Positions 1 through 7,620 of a stretch of DNA of 64,000 nt are shown piece by piece. The translations under genes and the position numbers were made by a program. This DNA comes from Glutamicibacter sp002979865 (lineage in GTDB: Bacteria > Actinomycetota > Actinomycetes > Actinomycetales > Micrococcaceae). Position 1 is the first letter of the stretch. Each line of letters starts with the position of its first letter. A model generated the notes under the pieces. It was not told where the DNA came from, did not search any database, and saw nothing but the letters and a program-made list of their open reading frames with translations. The stretch is taken from positions 558,001-622,000 of the forward strand of contig NZ_CP188297.1 of NCBI RefSeq assembly GCF_050030965.1, read 5' to 3'.

Positions 1-1056
1 ACCGTGAAGGTCAACTACCTGGTCAACCTGAAGTCCGGCTTGTGCCCCGAGGACTGCACCTACTGTTCCCAGCGTCTGGGCTCCAAGGCCGAAATCCTGA
101 AATACACCTGGCTCAAGCCCGGCGAAGCGGTGCGCCAGGCAGGTTTGGGCATCGCCGGCGGCGCCTCGCGGGTCTGCATGGTCGCCTCCGGCAAGGGACC
201 CACGGACCGCGATGTGCAACGCGTCGCGGACATGATCGGCGCATTGAAGGAAGCGCATCCGCAGGTCGAGGTCTGCGCCTGCATCGGCATCCTGAAGCAG
301 GGGCAGGCCCAGCGGCTCAAGGAGGCCGGCGCCGACGCCTACAACCACAACCTGAATACGGCCGAGTCCCTCTACCCGGAAATCTGCAGCACCCACAGCT
401 TCGCCGAGCGCGTCTCCACCGTCCAGCAGTCCAGGTCCGCCGGCCTCTCCCCCTGCTCCGGGCTCATCGTTGGACTGGGCGAAACTCCCGAGCAGCTGGT
501 CGAGGCGATCTTCGCCTTGCGCGCACTGGAAGCCGATTCCATTCCGGTGAACTTCCTGATGCCTTTCGACGGCACCCCGCTGGAAGGCACCTGGAACCTG
601 ACCCCGCGCGCGTGCCTGCGGATCCTGGCCGTAGTGCGGCTAGCCTGCCCGGACAAGGAAATCCGGATGGCCGGCGGACGCGAAATGCACCTGCGTTCCT
701 TGCAGGCCAACGCCCTGGAAGTGGCCAATTCGCTGTTCCTCGGCGACTACCTGACCAGCGAAGGGCAGGACGCGAAAGCCGACCTGGCGATGATTGCCGA
801 CGCGGGTTTCGTGGTGCTGGGCCAAGAAGGCCAGGACCCGGCGCAGCCGGCCAGGACGCTGCGCGAAGCCGCCGGCCACGCTTCGCGCCAGCCGGAGGAT
901 GCGGGCAACGCCGGGGCCAACGGGTGCAGCGGATCGTGCTGCACCTCCGTTGCTTCCCCGGCCTGCGGCAGCGCCTCCTCGGGCTGCGGCACCGGCACGG
1001 CCGAACCGGTGCTCCGCCGCCGCGGCGCCGGCACCGGGGAAAGCCCGAACGCCTGA
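1..1056 (+). CDS. bioB: Biotin synthase, 5'-truncated by window edge
   Basis: Radical-SAM enzyme that inserts sulfur into dethiobiotin in the last step of biotin synthesis. The reading frame is open at base 1, so the N-terminus lies outside the window. The radical-SAM cysteines CPEDCTYC (codons starting near base 43) bind the [4Fe-4S] cluster. Counterparts of the [2Fe-2S] ligands are visible as SRVC, VCAC, SPCSG and the arginine in IRMAGGRE. Beyond the usual end (around GFVVLG) there is an extension of about 75 residues, rich in Cys, Gly, Ser and Ala, that is not part of the catalytic barrel. Its function is unknown. The family assignment is very secure. Confidence 0.96.
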   Translation, partial: TVKVNYLVNLKSGLCPEDCTYCSQRLGSKAEILKYTWLKPGEAVRQAGLGIAGGASRVCMVASGKGPTDRDVQRVADMIGALKEAHPQVEVCACIGILKQGQAQRLKEAGADAYNHNLNTAESLYPEICSTHSFAERVSTVQQSRSAGLSPCSGLIVGLGETPEQLVEAIFALRALEADSIPVNFLMPFDGTPLEGTWNLTPRACLRILAVVRLACPDKEIRMAGGREMHLRSLQANALEVANSLFLGDYLTSEGQDAKADLAMIADAGFVVLGQEGQDPAQPARTLREAAGHASRQPEDAGNAGANGCSGSCCTSVASPACGSASSGCGTGTAEPVLRRRGAGTGESPNA

Positions 1057-1078
1057 TCGCCGCCATGCCGGCCTCTGC

Positions 1079-1861
1079 CTATGCCGAGAGGTCGGTGGGC
1101 AGGGTGAGAATCTCCGCGCCAGTTTCCGTGATGGCAATGGTGTGCTCGGTGTGCGCCGTGCGGCAGCCGGTGGCGCTGCGCAGGGTCCAGCCATCGCGGT
1201 CCGTCACCAGCTTGCTGGTATCGGCCATGACCCACGGTTCGATGGCCAGCAGAAGACCGGGACGCAGCGTGTACCCGCGTCCGCGGCGGCCATCGTTGGA
1301 AACGTGAGGATCCTGATGCATGGTGCTGCCGATGCCGTGGCCGCCGAATTCCATGTTGACCTTGTACCCTTCGGCGGTCAGCACCGATCCGATGGCGAAG
1401 GACAGGTCGCCGATCTTGGCTCCGGGACGCGCCTCGGCGATGGCGGCAGCCAGGGCGCGCTGCGTGGTCTCGATCATCTTCAGGTCTTCTGCACGCGCAG
1501 CCGTGCCGACAATGAAGCTGATCGCCGCGTCGGAGGCGATGCCTTTCAAGGTGATGGCCAGATCCAGGGTGAGCAAGTCGCCATCGGCCAGCTGGTAGTC
1601 GCGAGGCAGTCCATGGAGCACCGCATCGTTGACTCCCGTGCAGATGTAATGGCCGAAGGGGCCGCTGCCGAAGGACGGGGCGTAGTCGACGTAGCAGGAG
1701 ACCGCGCCGGCCTCCTCGATCATTTCCTTGGTCCAGGCATCGATTTCCAAGAGATTGGTGCCGACCTGCACGCGGTGCTTGAGCGTATTGAGGATGTTTC
1801 CGACAAGGCGTCCGGTCTCGCGGGCGCGCTCTACTTCGCTGGCTGTGAGAATCTCGATCAT
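1079..1861 (-). CDS. map: Type I methionine aminopeptidase
   Basis: Cytosolic metalloprotease that removes the initiator methionine from nascent proteins. The 260-residue length is normal for a short type I enzyme. The five metal ligands are visible: D100 (TLDLAI), D111 (ASDAAI), H175 (GGHGIG), E208 (LAIEPW) and E239 (HTEHTI). H83 in LHGLP matches the substrate-binding histidine. The ATG is preceded by no Shine-Dalgarno sequence. A TATAGT -10 box (1874-1869) ends 7 nt before it, so the mRNA is probably leaderless. The gene is divergent from an XRE-type regulator and shares a palindromic control region with it. Whether another map copy exists elsewhere in the genome cannot be seen here. Confidence 0.95.
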   Translation of the reverse strand: MIEILTASEVERARETGRLVGNILNTLKHRVQVGTNLLEIDAWTKEMIEEAGAVSCYVDYAPSFGSGPFGHYICTGVNDAVLHGLPRDYQLADGDLLTLDLAITLKGIASDAAISFIVGTAARAEDLKMIETTQRALAAAIAEARPGAKIGDLSFAIGSVLTAEGYKVNMEFGGHGIGSTMHQDPHVSNDGRRGRGYTLRPGLLLAIEPWVMADTSKLVTDRDGWTLRSATGCRTAHTEHTIAITETGAEILTLPTDLSA

Positions 1862-1870
1862 TCCAATTAC

Positions 1871-1896
1871 TATACCGGTATTTTAATACCGGTATA
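1871..1896. promoter_or_regulatory. Perfect 26-bp palindrome between map and XRE gene
   Basis: Two 12-nt arms (1871-1882 and 1885-1896) are exact reverse complements around a TT centre. Each arm contains the 10-bp palindrome ATACCGGTAT (1872-1881 and 1886-1895), so it can be read as two operator copies 14 bp apart. It overlaps the -10 boxes of both divergent genes, so a bound protein should repress both. The neighbouring XRE protein is the obvious candidate binder (inference). Confidence 0.8.
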
Positions 1897-1898
1897 AT
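1893..1898 (+). promoter_or_regulatory. -10 box TATAAT of the XRE gene, leaderless
   Basis: A consensus TATAAT lies 9 nt before the ATG at 1908. Transcription would begin within about 2 nt of the start codon. No Shine-Dalgarno sequence is present and no good -35 is visible, which fits an activated or weak promoter. The box overlaps the right arm of the palindrome. Confidence 0.65.
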
Positions 1899-1907
1899 GG
1901 TCTCATT

Positions 1908-2201
1908 ATGGTCAGACTGCCGCTTACCGCCCGGGAAATCGAACAGGGCAAGAACCTCGGCGCGCTGCTTCGGCAGGCACGCGGCGAACGAACAATCCTC
2001 GACGTCGCGATCCAAGCCGGCCTCTCCCCCGAAACCCTGCGGAAAATCGAAACCGGCCGCGTCGCCACTCCCGCTTTTTCCACCATCGCCGCCGTCGCGG
2101 CCGCGCTGAGCCTATCGCTCGATGAGATCTGGTCAACCATCAACTCGCAGAAAACCTGCGGCTCTCCAGCACTTCACCCCTCACAGCTATCGCACCGCTA
2201 A
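1908..2201 (+). CDS. XRE-family helix-turn-helix regulator
   Basis: Small DNA-binding protein of 97 residues. Residues 10-75 form a Cro/C1-type HTH, with LDVAIQAGLSPETLRKIETG as the helix-turn-helix and its following loop, then PAFSTIAAVAAALSLSLDEI. The last 20 residues look like an unstructured tail. It is divergent from map and starts just after a TATAAT box, so it is probably leaderless and autoregulated through the palindrome at 1871-1896. Regulation of map by this protein is inferred from arrangement only. No ligand-binding domain is present, so the signal it responds to is not apparent. Confidence 0.85.
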   Translation: MVRLPLTAREIEQGKNLGALLRQARGERTILDVAIQAGLSPETLRKIETGRVATPAFSTIAAVAAALSLSLDEIWSTINSQKTCGSPALHPSQLSHR

Positions 2202-2234
2202 TTCGCAGGGCCTGATCCCTTCTGCATGTACATG

Positions 2235-2263
2235 TTGACGCGTACATAACTAGTATGTACACT
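2235..2263 (+). promoter_or_regulatory. Promoter of ArsR-type gene with embedded operator
   Basis: TTGACG (2235-2240), a 17-nt spacer and TACACT (2258-2263) form a good promoter. Inside it lies the inverted repeat GTACATA-N5-TATGTAC (2242-2260), and further GTACAT/ATGTAC half-sites occur at 2225-2232 and 2271-2276. The layout is typical of an autorepressed ArsR-type gene. Because the promoter covers the first in-frame ATG (2255), that codon cannot be the start. Confidence 0.75.
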
Positions 2264-2299
2264 TTTTTGCGTACATGCACGCCTTTCGGAGTTAAGGAA

Positions 2300-2632
2300 A
2301 TGAACGTGGCAAGCCGCCTCACTCGACCTCTAACCATTCCCTCCGAAGAGGACATGGACCTATTCGAAATCATGGCCGCTCTGGCCGATCCGGTCAGGCG
2401 CGCCATCATCGGACACATTGGCGCAACCCCCGGTGGCGCGTGCAGCAGCTCGGACTTTGGTGTCTCAAAGTCGGCACTCACCCGGCACTGGCGCATCCTC
2501 AGGGAATCCGGCTTGATCAGGCAAGAGGTTGATGGCACCCGGCACCGCAACTGGTTGCGCACCGAAGAACTGGATCATCGATTCCCTGGACTCATGGATA
2601 CGGTTCGCCAGGAACTTGCCCGCACCACATAA
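2300..2632 (+). CDS. ArsR-like winged-helix transcriptional regulator
   Basis: Regulator of 110 residues. It has the ArsR/HTH_20 pattern: LADPVRRAIIGHI in the first helices, then SKSALTRHWRILRESGLI as recognition helix and wing, then a TRHRNWLRTEEL strand. No cysteine metal-binding motif of the classic ArsR kind is seen, so it may sense something other than metals. The start at 2300 is chosen because it follows the Shine-Dalgarno-like GGAGTTAAGGA. An upstream in-frame ATG lies inside the promoter. It precedes the reductase at 2688 by 55 nt and probably controls it. Confidence 0.87.
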   Translation: MNVASRLTRPLTIPSEEDMDLFEIMAALADPVRRAIIGHIGATPGGACSSSDFGVSKSALTRHWRILRESGLIRQEVDGTRHRNWLRTEELDHRFPGLMDTVRQELARTT

Positions 2633-2687
2633 AATTCTTCACCCTTAGATACCTCATCGACCACAAGATAAGAATTCGGAGCAACCC

Positions 2688-3401
2688 ATGAGCACAACCA
2701 AGATCGGGATTATCGGTAGCGGAAATATCGGCCAGGCCATTGCTCGCCTAGCAGTGGCCGCTGGCGCCACCGTGGCCATCGCGAACTCACGCGGCACCGC
2801 CTCGCTCGCCGACGTGGAGGAAGAACTCGGCGACAACGCGCACGCGGCAACCGTTGCTGAAGCCGCTGAATATGGCGATATCGTCGTGTTGGCCATCCCG
2901 CTGTCGGCTTATTCGGACCTTCCAACCCAGGTGCTTGCCAACAAGACGGTCCTATCCACCGGCAACTACTACCCATCCCGCGACGGGCGCATAGAAGTTC
3001 TCGATTCCTTGAAGTCCACTACTGCGCAGTTGGAAGCATCGCTCCTTCCCGGCGCCCGCATCACCAAAGCCTTCAACAACATCGTGGCGCATCACATCCC
3101 GCTTCTGGTCAATTCAGCTCCGAGGACCGCGTTGCCAATATATGGCGATGACCTTGCTGCCAAGACCGAAGTGCTGGAACTTGTCCAAGCGTTGGGCTTC
3201 GACACGGTTAATGCCGGAACCTTGGCTGATTCGTGGCGCGCCGAGCCCGAATCCGGTGGCTACACTCACGTCTACGCCCAAGATCCCGCTAATTTCTACT
3301 CCGCGCACCTTGCCGATCGCGGTCAGCCAGTGACTATCGCGCAGCTCGAAGAGGCGCTCGCCACTGCGCATCGAGCCGACGTCGCCGCCCGCCAGTTCTA
3401 G
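2688..3401 (+). CDS. NADPH-dependent F420 reductase-type NAD(P)-binding protein
   Basis: Rossmann-fold dinucleotide-binding protein of 237 residues. The N-terminus carries the glycine motif GSGNIGQAIARLAVAAG, and residues 1-100 match the F420/NADP oxidoreductase fold (IANSRG nucleotide-ribose region, VVLAIPL). The C-terminal half, with KAFNNI, is also typical of that family. Many members act on other substrates, so the cofactor partner is not certain. It follows the ArsR-type regulator in the same direction, suggesting a small stress- or xenobiotic-responsive unit. Confidence 0.82.
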   Translation: MSTTKIGIIGSGNIGQAIARLAVAAGATVAIANSRGTASLADVEEELGDNAHAATVAEAAEYGDIVVLAIPLSAYSDLPTQVLANKTVLSTGNYYPSRDGRIEVLDSLKSTTAQLEASLLPGARITKAFNNIVAHHIPLLVNSAPRTALPIYGDDLAAKTEVLELVQALGFDTVNAGTLADSWRAEPESGGYTHVYAQDPANFYSAHLADRGQPVTIAQLEEALATAHRADVAARQF

Positions 3402-3456
3402 CAGACCACGAGGCTAGGACTGGAATAACCATTCGAGACTACTTGTTGCCTCAAGT

Positions 3457-4479
3457 ATGAAGAACATCGGATTCTTGTCCTTCGGCCACTGGACCGACCA
3501 CCCGCAATCAGGCACCCGCACCGCCTCCGATGCCCTGCTGCAGGCCATCGATCTGGCGGTCGCCGCCGAGGAGCTCGGCGCGGACGGCGCCTATTTCCGC
3601 GTGCACCACTTCGCCCAGCAATACGCCTCCCCGTTCCCGCTGCTGGCTGCCATCGGCGCGCGAACCAGCCGCATCGAGATCGGTACCGGCGTCATCGACA
3701 TGCGCTACGAGAACCCGCTGTACATGGCTGAGGATGCAGGCTCCGCCGACCTGATTTCCAATCGCCGCCTGCAGCTGGGCATCAGCCGTGGTTCGCCCGA
3801 GCAGGTCATTGACGGCTGGCGCCACTTCGGCTTCGAGCCGCGCGAGGGCGAATCGGATGCCGATATGGGCCGCCGGCATACCGAGCGCCTGCTCGAGGTG
3901 CTTTCCGGGGAAGGCTTCGCCGAGCCTAGCCCGAACCCGATGTTCCCCAATCCCCCGGGCCTGCTGCGCATCGAGCCGCATTCGGACACCTTGCGCGAAC
4001 GCATCTGGTGGGGTTCCGGATCCAATGCCACTGCAGTGTGGGCCGCGAAGCTGGGCATGAACCTGCAGAGCTCCACGCTCAAGGACGATGAATCGGGCAA
4101 GCCCTTCCACGTCCAGCAGGCCGAGCAGATCCAGCTCTACCGCGACGCCTGGAAGGAAGCCGGCCACTCACGCGAACCGCGCGTCTCGGTGAGCCGCAGC
4201 ATCTTCGCACTGACCGATGAGCGCGACTGGCAGTACTTCGGCCGCGACCGCTACAGCTCGGACCAGATCGGCAACATCGATGAGAAGACCCGTGCGGTCT
4301 TCGGCAAGTCCTATGCCGGGGAACCAGATGAACTGGCCAAGAAGCTGGCCGAAGACGAAGCCATCGCCGCGGCGGATACGCTCCTTCTCACCGTTCCAAA
4401 CCAGTTGGGCGTGGACTACAACGCCCACGTCATCGAATCAGTGCTCAAGCACGTGGCCCCGCTGATGGGCTGGCGCTGA
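3457..4479 (+). CDS. LLM-class flavin-dependent oxidoreductase
   Basis: Bacterial-luciferase-like TIM-barrel oxidoreductase of 340 residues that would use reduced FMN or F420. Family features in order are an N-terminal MKNIGFLSFGHW strand, AAEELGADGAYFRVHHF, the IEIGTGVIDMRYENPLYMAEDAG segment (residues about 70-92), RRLQLGISRGSP, and a C-terminal VPNQLGVDYNAHVIESVL helix. It lies 55 nt after the NAD(P)-binding reductase and could receive reduced cofactor from it. This is inference. The substrate is unknown and no clear Shine-Dalgarno sequence was seen. Confidence 0.87.
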   Translation: MKNIGFLSFGHWTDHPQSGTRTASDALLQAIDLAVAAEELGADGAYFRVHHFAQQYASPFPLLAAIGARTSRIEIGTGVIDMRYENPLYMAEDAGSADLISNRRLQLGISRGSPEQVIDGWRHFGFEPREGESDADMGRRHTERLLEVLSGEGFAEPSPNPMFPNPPGLLRIEPHSDTLRERIWWGSGSNATAVWAAKLGMNLQSSTLKDDESGKPFHVQQAEQIQLYRDAWKEAGHSREPRVSVSRSIFALTDERDWQYFGRDRYSSDQIGNIDEKTRAVFGKSYAGEPDELAKKLAEDEAIAAADTLLLTVPNQLGVDYNAHVIESVLKHVAPLMGWR

Positions 4480-4589
4480 ACCGGCTCATTCGTTACGCAA
4501 ACCCCTTCCCCATTTATTCCATTGAGACCCACGCCACTAGGGTAGATCAAAAGACTTAGACATTTGCACGCAGAATCAGGGAGCAACTC

Positions 4590-5027
4590 ATGAGCAAGCC
4601 ATTGAACGTCGCCTTCATCAAGGCCAGCTGGCATGCGGATATCGTCGACCAGGCCCTGGCCGGCTTCAAGGCCGAGATGGATTCTTCCGGGCAGGAATAC
4701 ACCATCAATGTCGTCAGCGTACCCGGCGCCTACGAAATGCCATTGCAGGCCCAGCGCCTGGCGAAGACCGGCAAGTACGATGCAGTGGTAGCCGCAGCCC
4801 TCGTGGTTGACGGCGGCATCTACCGCCACGACTTCGTTGCCCAGGCGGTAGTGGACGGCTTGATGCGGGTCCAGCTGGATACCGATGTACCTACTTTCTC
4901 GGTCAGCCTGACCCCGCACCACTTCCACTCGAATGATGAGCACCATGGCTTCTACTTCGAGCATTTCCTGAAGAAGGGCGCCGAGGCGGCACGCGCGGTT
5001 CAGGCCGTGGCGGCTATCGAGCTCTAG
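4590..5027 (+). CDS. ribH: 6,7-dimethyl-8-ribityllumazine synthase, RibH2 type
   Basis: Condenses the ribityl pyrimidine with dihydroxybutanone phosphate to lumazine, the riboflavin precursor. The 145-residue protein carries the family blocks IKASWHADIVD, VPGAYEMPL and VVDGGIYRHDF, followed by LTPHHFHSNDEHH. These resemble the Brucella/rhizobial RibH2 branch (decameric) more than the icosahedral RibH1 branch. A Shine-Dalgarno GGGAG sits 8 nt upstream. No other rib gene is in the window and no FMN riboswitch precedes it, so it is an orphan copy. A housekeeping ribH in a rib operon elsewhere is likely but unseen. Confidence 0.9.
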   Translation: MSKPLNVAFIKASWHADIVDQALAGFKAEMDSSGQEYTINVVSVPGAYEMPLQAQRLAKTGKYDAVVAAALVVDGGIYRHDFVAQAVVDGLMRVQLDTDVPTFSVSLTPHHFHSNDEHHGFYFEHFLKKGAEAARAVQAVAAIEL

Positions 5028-5042
5028 GGAATACGCGAAAAA

Positions 5043-5092
5043 CAGGCGTGCTGCCTTGAACGCCGTTGTCAACGGTCAAGGCAGCACGCCTG
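5043..5092. terminator. Long perfect stem-loop after ribH
   Basis: Two 17-nt arms (5043-5059 and 5076-5092) pair perfectly, and the loop itself holds a second 6-bp inverted repeat (CCGTTG/CAACGG). It lies between convergent genes and can end transcription from either side, though neither flank has a long T run. The outer 11-mer CAGCACGCCTG recurs at 6298-6308. Confidence 0.65.
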
Positions 5093-5123
5093 AGCCGATT
5101 CTGGGCCAAGCCCTAGGCGCGAT

Positions 5124-5780
5124 CTACGAATGCCTTATTTCGCGCTTTCCTTGCTTCCATAATGCAATATCCAAAACTCGTAATAACGACAAGTGAGGTT
5201 GGCCAGCCTCAGCCCTGATCGCTCCGAGCTTGTCTACAAATTCCGCGGCCTCGGAAGAACCGTCGTGGAAGGCGGAGTACCAAACGATCCACTGTTCTCC
5301 ACTGCCTTTGATCCCGGCAACTGCTTCGACAACCGAATCGTAAACCGGAATCAAGTCCGGCCGCTTGCGAGCCATGATCTTGCTTGCCGTGGTTTGGCCA
5401 ACCTTCCAAGGGTCTTCATGTTGCCGTAGAAGCGACCACAATTCATCCGCAGGCGATCCCTCAGCGAGATATTTCTCGAATGATTCTGGTGTCAAATTCT
5501 CAAACTTCAAGTCCTGCGGAATCTGGGACAGCAATTCGCTGATTTGCTCGGCTAGCGTTTCGAGGATTCCCAAGGAAGCCTGCGCTGGCACGTCAACGGA
5601 GAGCATCGATACCGCCACCAAGTCGGTCGCAGTGATTCGATGTGGATCAGTATCGACACCTTCACCCAGAGTTTCAAAGCGCGATCCAGAAAACTTGGGC
5701 CGACCGTTTCCCATGGTCCCGAAATAGTCCCTTACATCTTCTACCGCAGTGCTGAAGTCTACTTTTGATCGAAGTTGCAT
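5124..5780 (-). CDS. DUF6308-like conserved protein
   Basis: Soluble protein of 218 residues with no signal peptide or membrane segment. It appears related to the actinobacterial DUF6308 family, judged from the ATDLVAVSMLSV and KIMARKRPDLIPVYDSVV blocks (the latter about residues 135-153). The role is unknown. It is convergent with ribH and stands alone. GC content is somewhat lower than its neighbours, which may mean transfer. A GGGGGT Shine-Dalgarno precedes the ATG. Confidence 0.65.
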   Translation of the reverse strand: MQLRSKVDFSTAVEDVRDYFGTMGNGRPKFSGSRFETLGEGVDTDPHRITATDLVAVSMLSVDVPAQASLGILETLAEQISELLSQIPQDLKFENLTPESFEKYLAEGSPADELWSLLRQHEDPWKVGQTTASKIMARKRPDLIPVYDSVVEAVAGIKGSGEQWIVWYSAFHDGSSEAAEFVDKLGAIRAEAGQPHLSLLRVLDIALWKQGKREIRHS

Positions 5781-5916
5781 TTACGCTGACCCCCATTATT
5801 GGTTGAAGATTTGATTATTTCACCGTACCTGAGGGTACCGACAAGTTGGGCTCTCAGCCACGATTCGGGAAATTAGTCGTCGCCTATTTGTCCCTCATCC
5901 TTCGTACGCTCTTTAC

Positions 5917-6291
5917 ATGATTGATTTCAATAATTCCTCTGTCTTCAAATTGGGCCCATGGGACCTTTCACAAGTCGCACCGGAGATCGTACCCATGATG
6001 GTCACTGGCGAAGAGCTACTAAGCGCTTTCAAGGGTGCACGCGACTACGTGGTCTTCAGCAACAAGCGACTCATCGCCGTCAATGTGCAAGGCATGACCG
6101 GCAAAAAGCGGGATTACACCTCGTTACCGTATTCGAAAGTCCAGTCGTTCTCCGTTGAAACAGCTGGAACCTTCGATCTGGATGCGGAGCTGGACCTGTG
6201 GTTCAGCGGGTTGGGCAAAGTTCGTCTGGAGTTCAAGGGCAAAGTTGATGTCCGGGCCCTCTCTCAGCTCATCGCCTCCTACGTGCTCTAG
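5917..6291 (+). CDS. Bacterial PH-domain protein (YvbH-like)
   Basis: A 124-residue protein that is essentially one pleckstrin-homology-like domain of the bacterial type. Family features are GEELLSAFKGARDYVVFSNKRLIAVN, then KKRDYTSLPYSKVQSFSVETAG, a DLDAELDLWFSGLGKVRLEF strand region and a final helix QLIASYVL. Such proteins have no known enzymatic activity and the partner is unknown. A TACGCT -10-like hexamer ends 6 nt before the ATG, so it may be leaderless. There is no convincing -35. Confidence 0.8.
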   Translation: MIDFNNSSVFKLGPWDLSQVAPEIVPMMVTGEELLSAFKGARDYVVFSNKRLIAVNVQGMTGKKRDYTSLPYSKVQSFSVETAGTFDLDAELDLWFSGLGKVRLEFKGKVDVRALSQLIASYVL

Positions 6292-6335
6292 CAAGACAGC
6301 ACGCCTGTTCCTATTCAGGGCGAGACCGCTGGCTG

Positions 6336-7562
6336 CTACCAGGCCTCGCGCGGGCTGAGCCGGGCTGCTGCCATTGATGCACCCAGGATGATGGTGCGCA
6401 TGAAGCGTTCGGCCGCTTCGATCAGCAGCCGCTCCCCGTCATCCACTGCTTCTTGCAGCGTCATCGGGATCGGCATGATCGAGGCAATGGCGTCAATTCC
6501 GATATCGTGCACGTCTCGGCAGCCGCGGCCCAGAGTTCCTGCCAAAGCCACTACCGGCACCCCATGCAGCGCCGCGCGCCGCGCTACCTCCGCAGGCACC
6601 TTGCCCTTGGGCGTCTGGAAGTCGATGGCGCCTTCTGCGGTGATGACCAGATCCGCTCCGCGCAGCATCGAGTCCAGATCAATGCCGGCCAAGCCCGAGT
6701 CCAGGATCGCCTCGAAGCGAGGCAAGAGCACCGCCCCCACCGCCGCCAAGCCAGCGCCCAGCCCGCCCGAAGCACCCGTCCCCGGGGCCAAAGCGAAATC
6801 CGTGGAGCGCGAGGACTCCAACGCATCGCGGCGCAGGATCGAGGCCCAGCGTTCGAAACCTGCTGACATGATTTCGACCTGTTCCGGAGTTGCCCCCTTC
6901 TGCGGACCGAAAACGCGGGCCACTCCGCGCGGGCCGGTCAGCACATTGTGCGGGTTCAGCGCCATGGTGATCCGGACATTCCCGGCAGCCAGGGCCGGGT
7001 GCAGGCCGGACAGATCCAACCGGTCCACCGATCCGAGGTAGTTGCCGCCGGCCTTGACCTCATGGCCGTTGGCATCAAGGATTCGTGCACCCAGCGCCTG
7101 CAATGCCCCCATGCCGCCATCCGAGGTACCCGAGTCGCCGCAGCCCACGAGGATCTTGGAGGCCCCGGCATCAATGGCGGCCGCGATCAGCTCGCCCACA
7201 CCGTAGCTGGTGGTGGTTCCCGGATCCCGCTGGTCGCGGGGAACCAGCCGCAGGCCCGCAGCGGCGGCCATTTCGACGACTGCCGTTCCGGCCGCTTCGC
7301 CACCGAGCATGGCGTAGTGGGACTCGACTTGCTGGCCGACCGGACCGGTGACTGCCATTGGCACCAGGTGGCCGCCGGTAGCGCACGCCAGGGTTTCTGC
7401 GGTGCCTTCGCCGCCATCGGCGATGGGCACTGCCTTGACCGTGGCTCCGGGCAAGGCCCGGCGAACCCCGGCGCCGATGGCCGCCGCGACTGCCGCCGCG
7501 TCGAGGGATTCCTTGAATCCGGAAGGGGCTACCAGGATGAGTTGTGGAAGTGCGTGTGCCAT
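6336..7562 (-). CDS. Glycerate kinase (GckA/GarK type)
   Basis: Phosphorylates D-glycerate to 2- or 3-phosphoglycerate, feeding glycolysis. The 408 residues carry the type-I glycerate kinase blocks: VAPSGFKESLDA near the N-terminus, PIADGGEGTAETL, LVGCGDSGTSDGG (about 140-152), and DLVITAEGAIDFQTPKGKVP (about 310-330). An AAGGA Shine-Dalgarno precedes the ATG. It lies 58 nt downstream of the SLC13 permease on the same strand, which suggests the permease may import glycerate or a precursor. It is the last gene of the operon that begins at about 10.88 kb. Confidence 0.92.
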   Translation of the reverse strand: MAHALPQLILVAPSGFKESLDAAAVAAAIGAGVRRALPGATVKAVPIADGGEGTAETLACATGGHLVPMAVTGPVGQQVESHYAMLGGEAAGTAVVEMAAAAGLRLVPRDQRDPGTTTSYGVGELIAAAIDAGASKILVGCGDSGTSDGGMGALQALGARILDANGHEVKAGGNYLGSVDRLDLSGLHPALAAGNVRITMALNPHNVLTGPRGVARVFGPQKGATPEQVEIMSAGFERWASILRRDALESSRSTDFALAPGTGASGGLGAGLAAVGAVLLPRFEAILDSGLAGIDLDSMLRGADLVITAEGAIDFQTPKGKVPAEVARRAALHGVPVVALAGTLGRGCRDVHDIGIDAIASIMPIPMTLQEAVDDGERLLIEAAERFMRTIILGASMAAARLSPREAW

Positions 7563-7620
7563 GATTCGTTGTCCTTTTCAGTGAGGATGAATGCGATGAG
7601 ATGTGAAGCTACAAGGTGGT

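Noticed and set aside
747..2015. Long minus-strand open frame of 422 codons across bioB, map and the XRE gene
   Set aside because: It is a high-GC shadow: three genes with clear motifs occupy the same DNA in other frames, and its translation has no family pattern.
4480..4589. FMN riboswitch ahead of ribH
   Set aside because: None of the conserved RFN blocks (such as the GGGTGAAA and CCGACCGG-type elements) is present in this 110-nt stretch.
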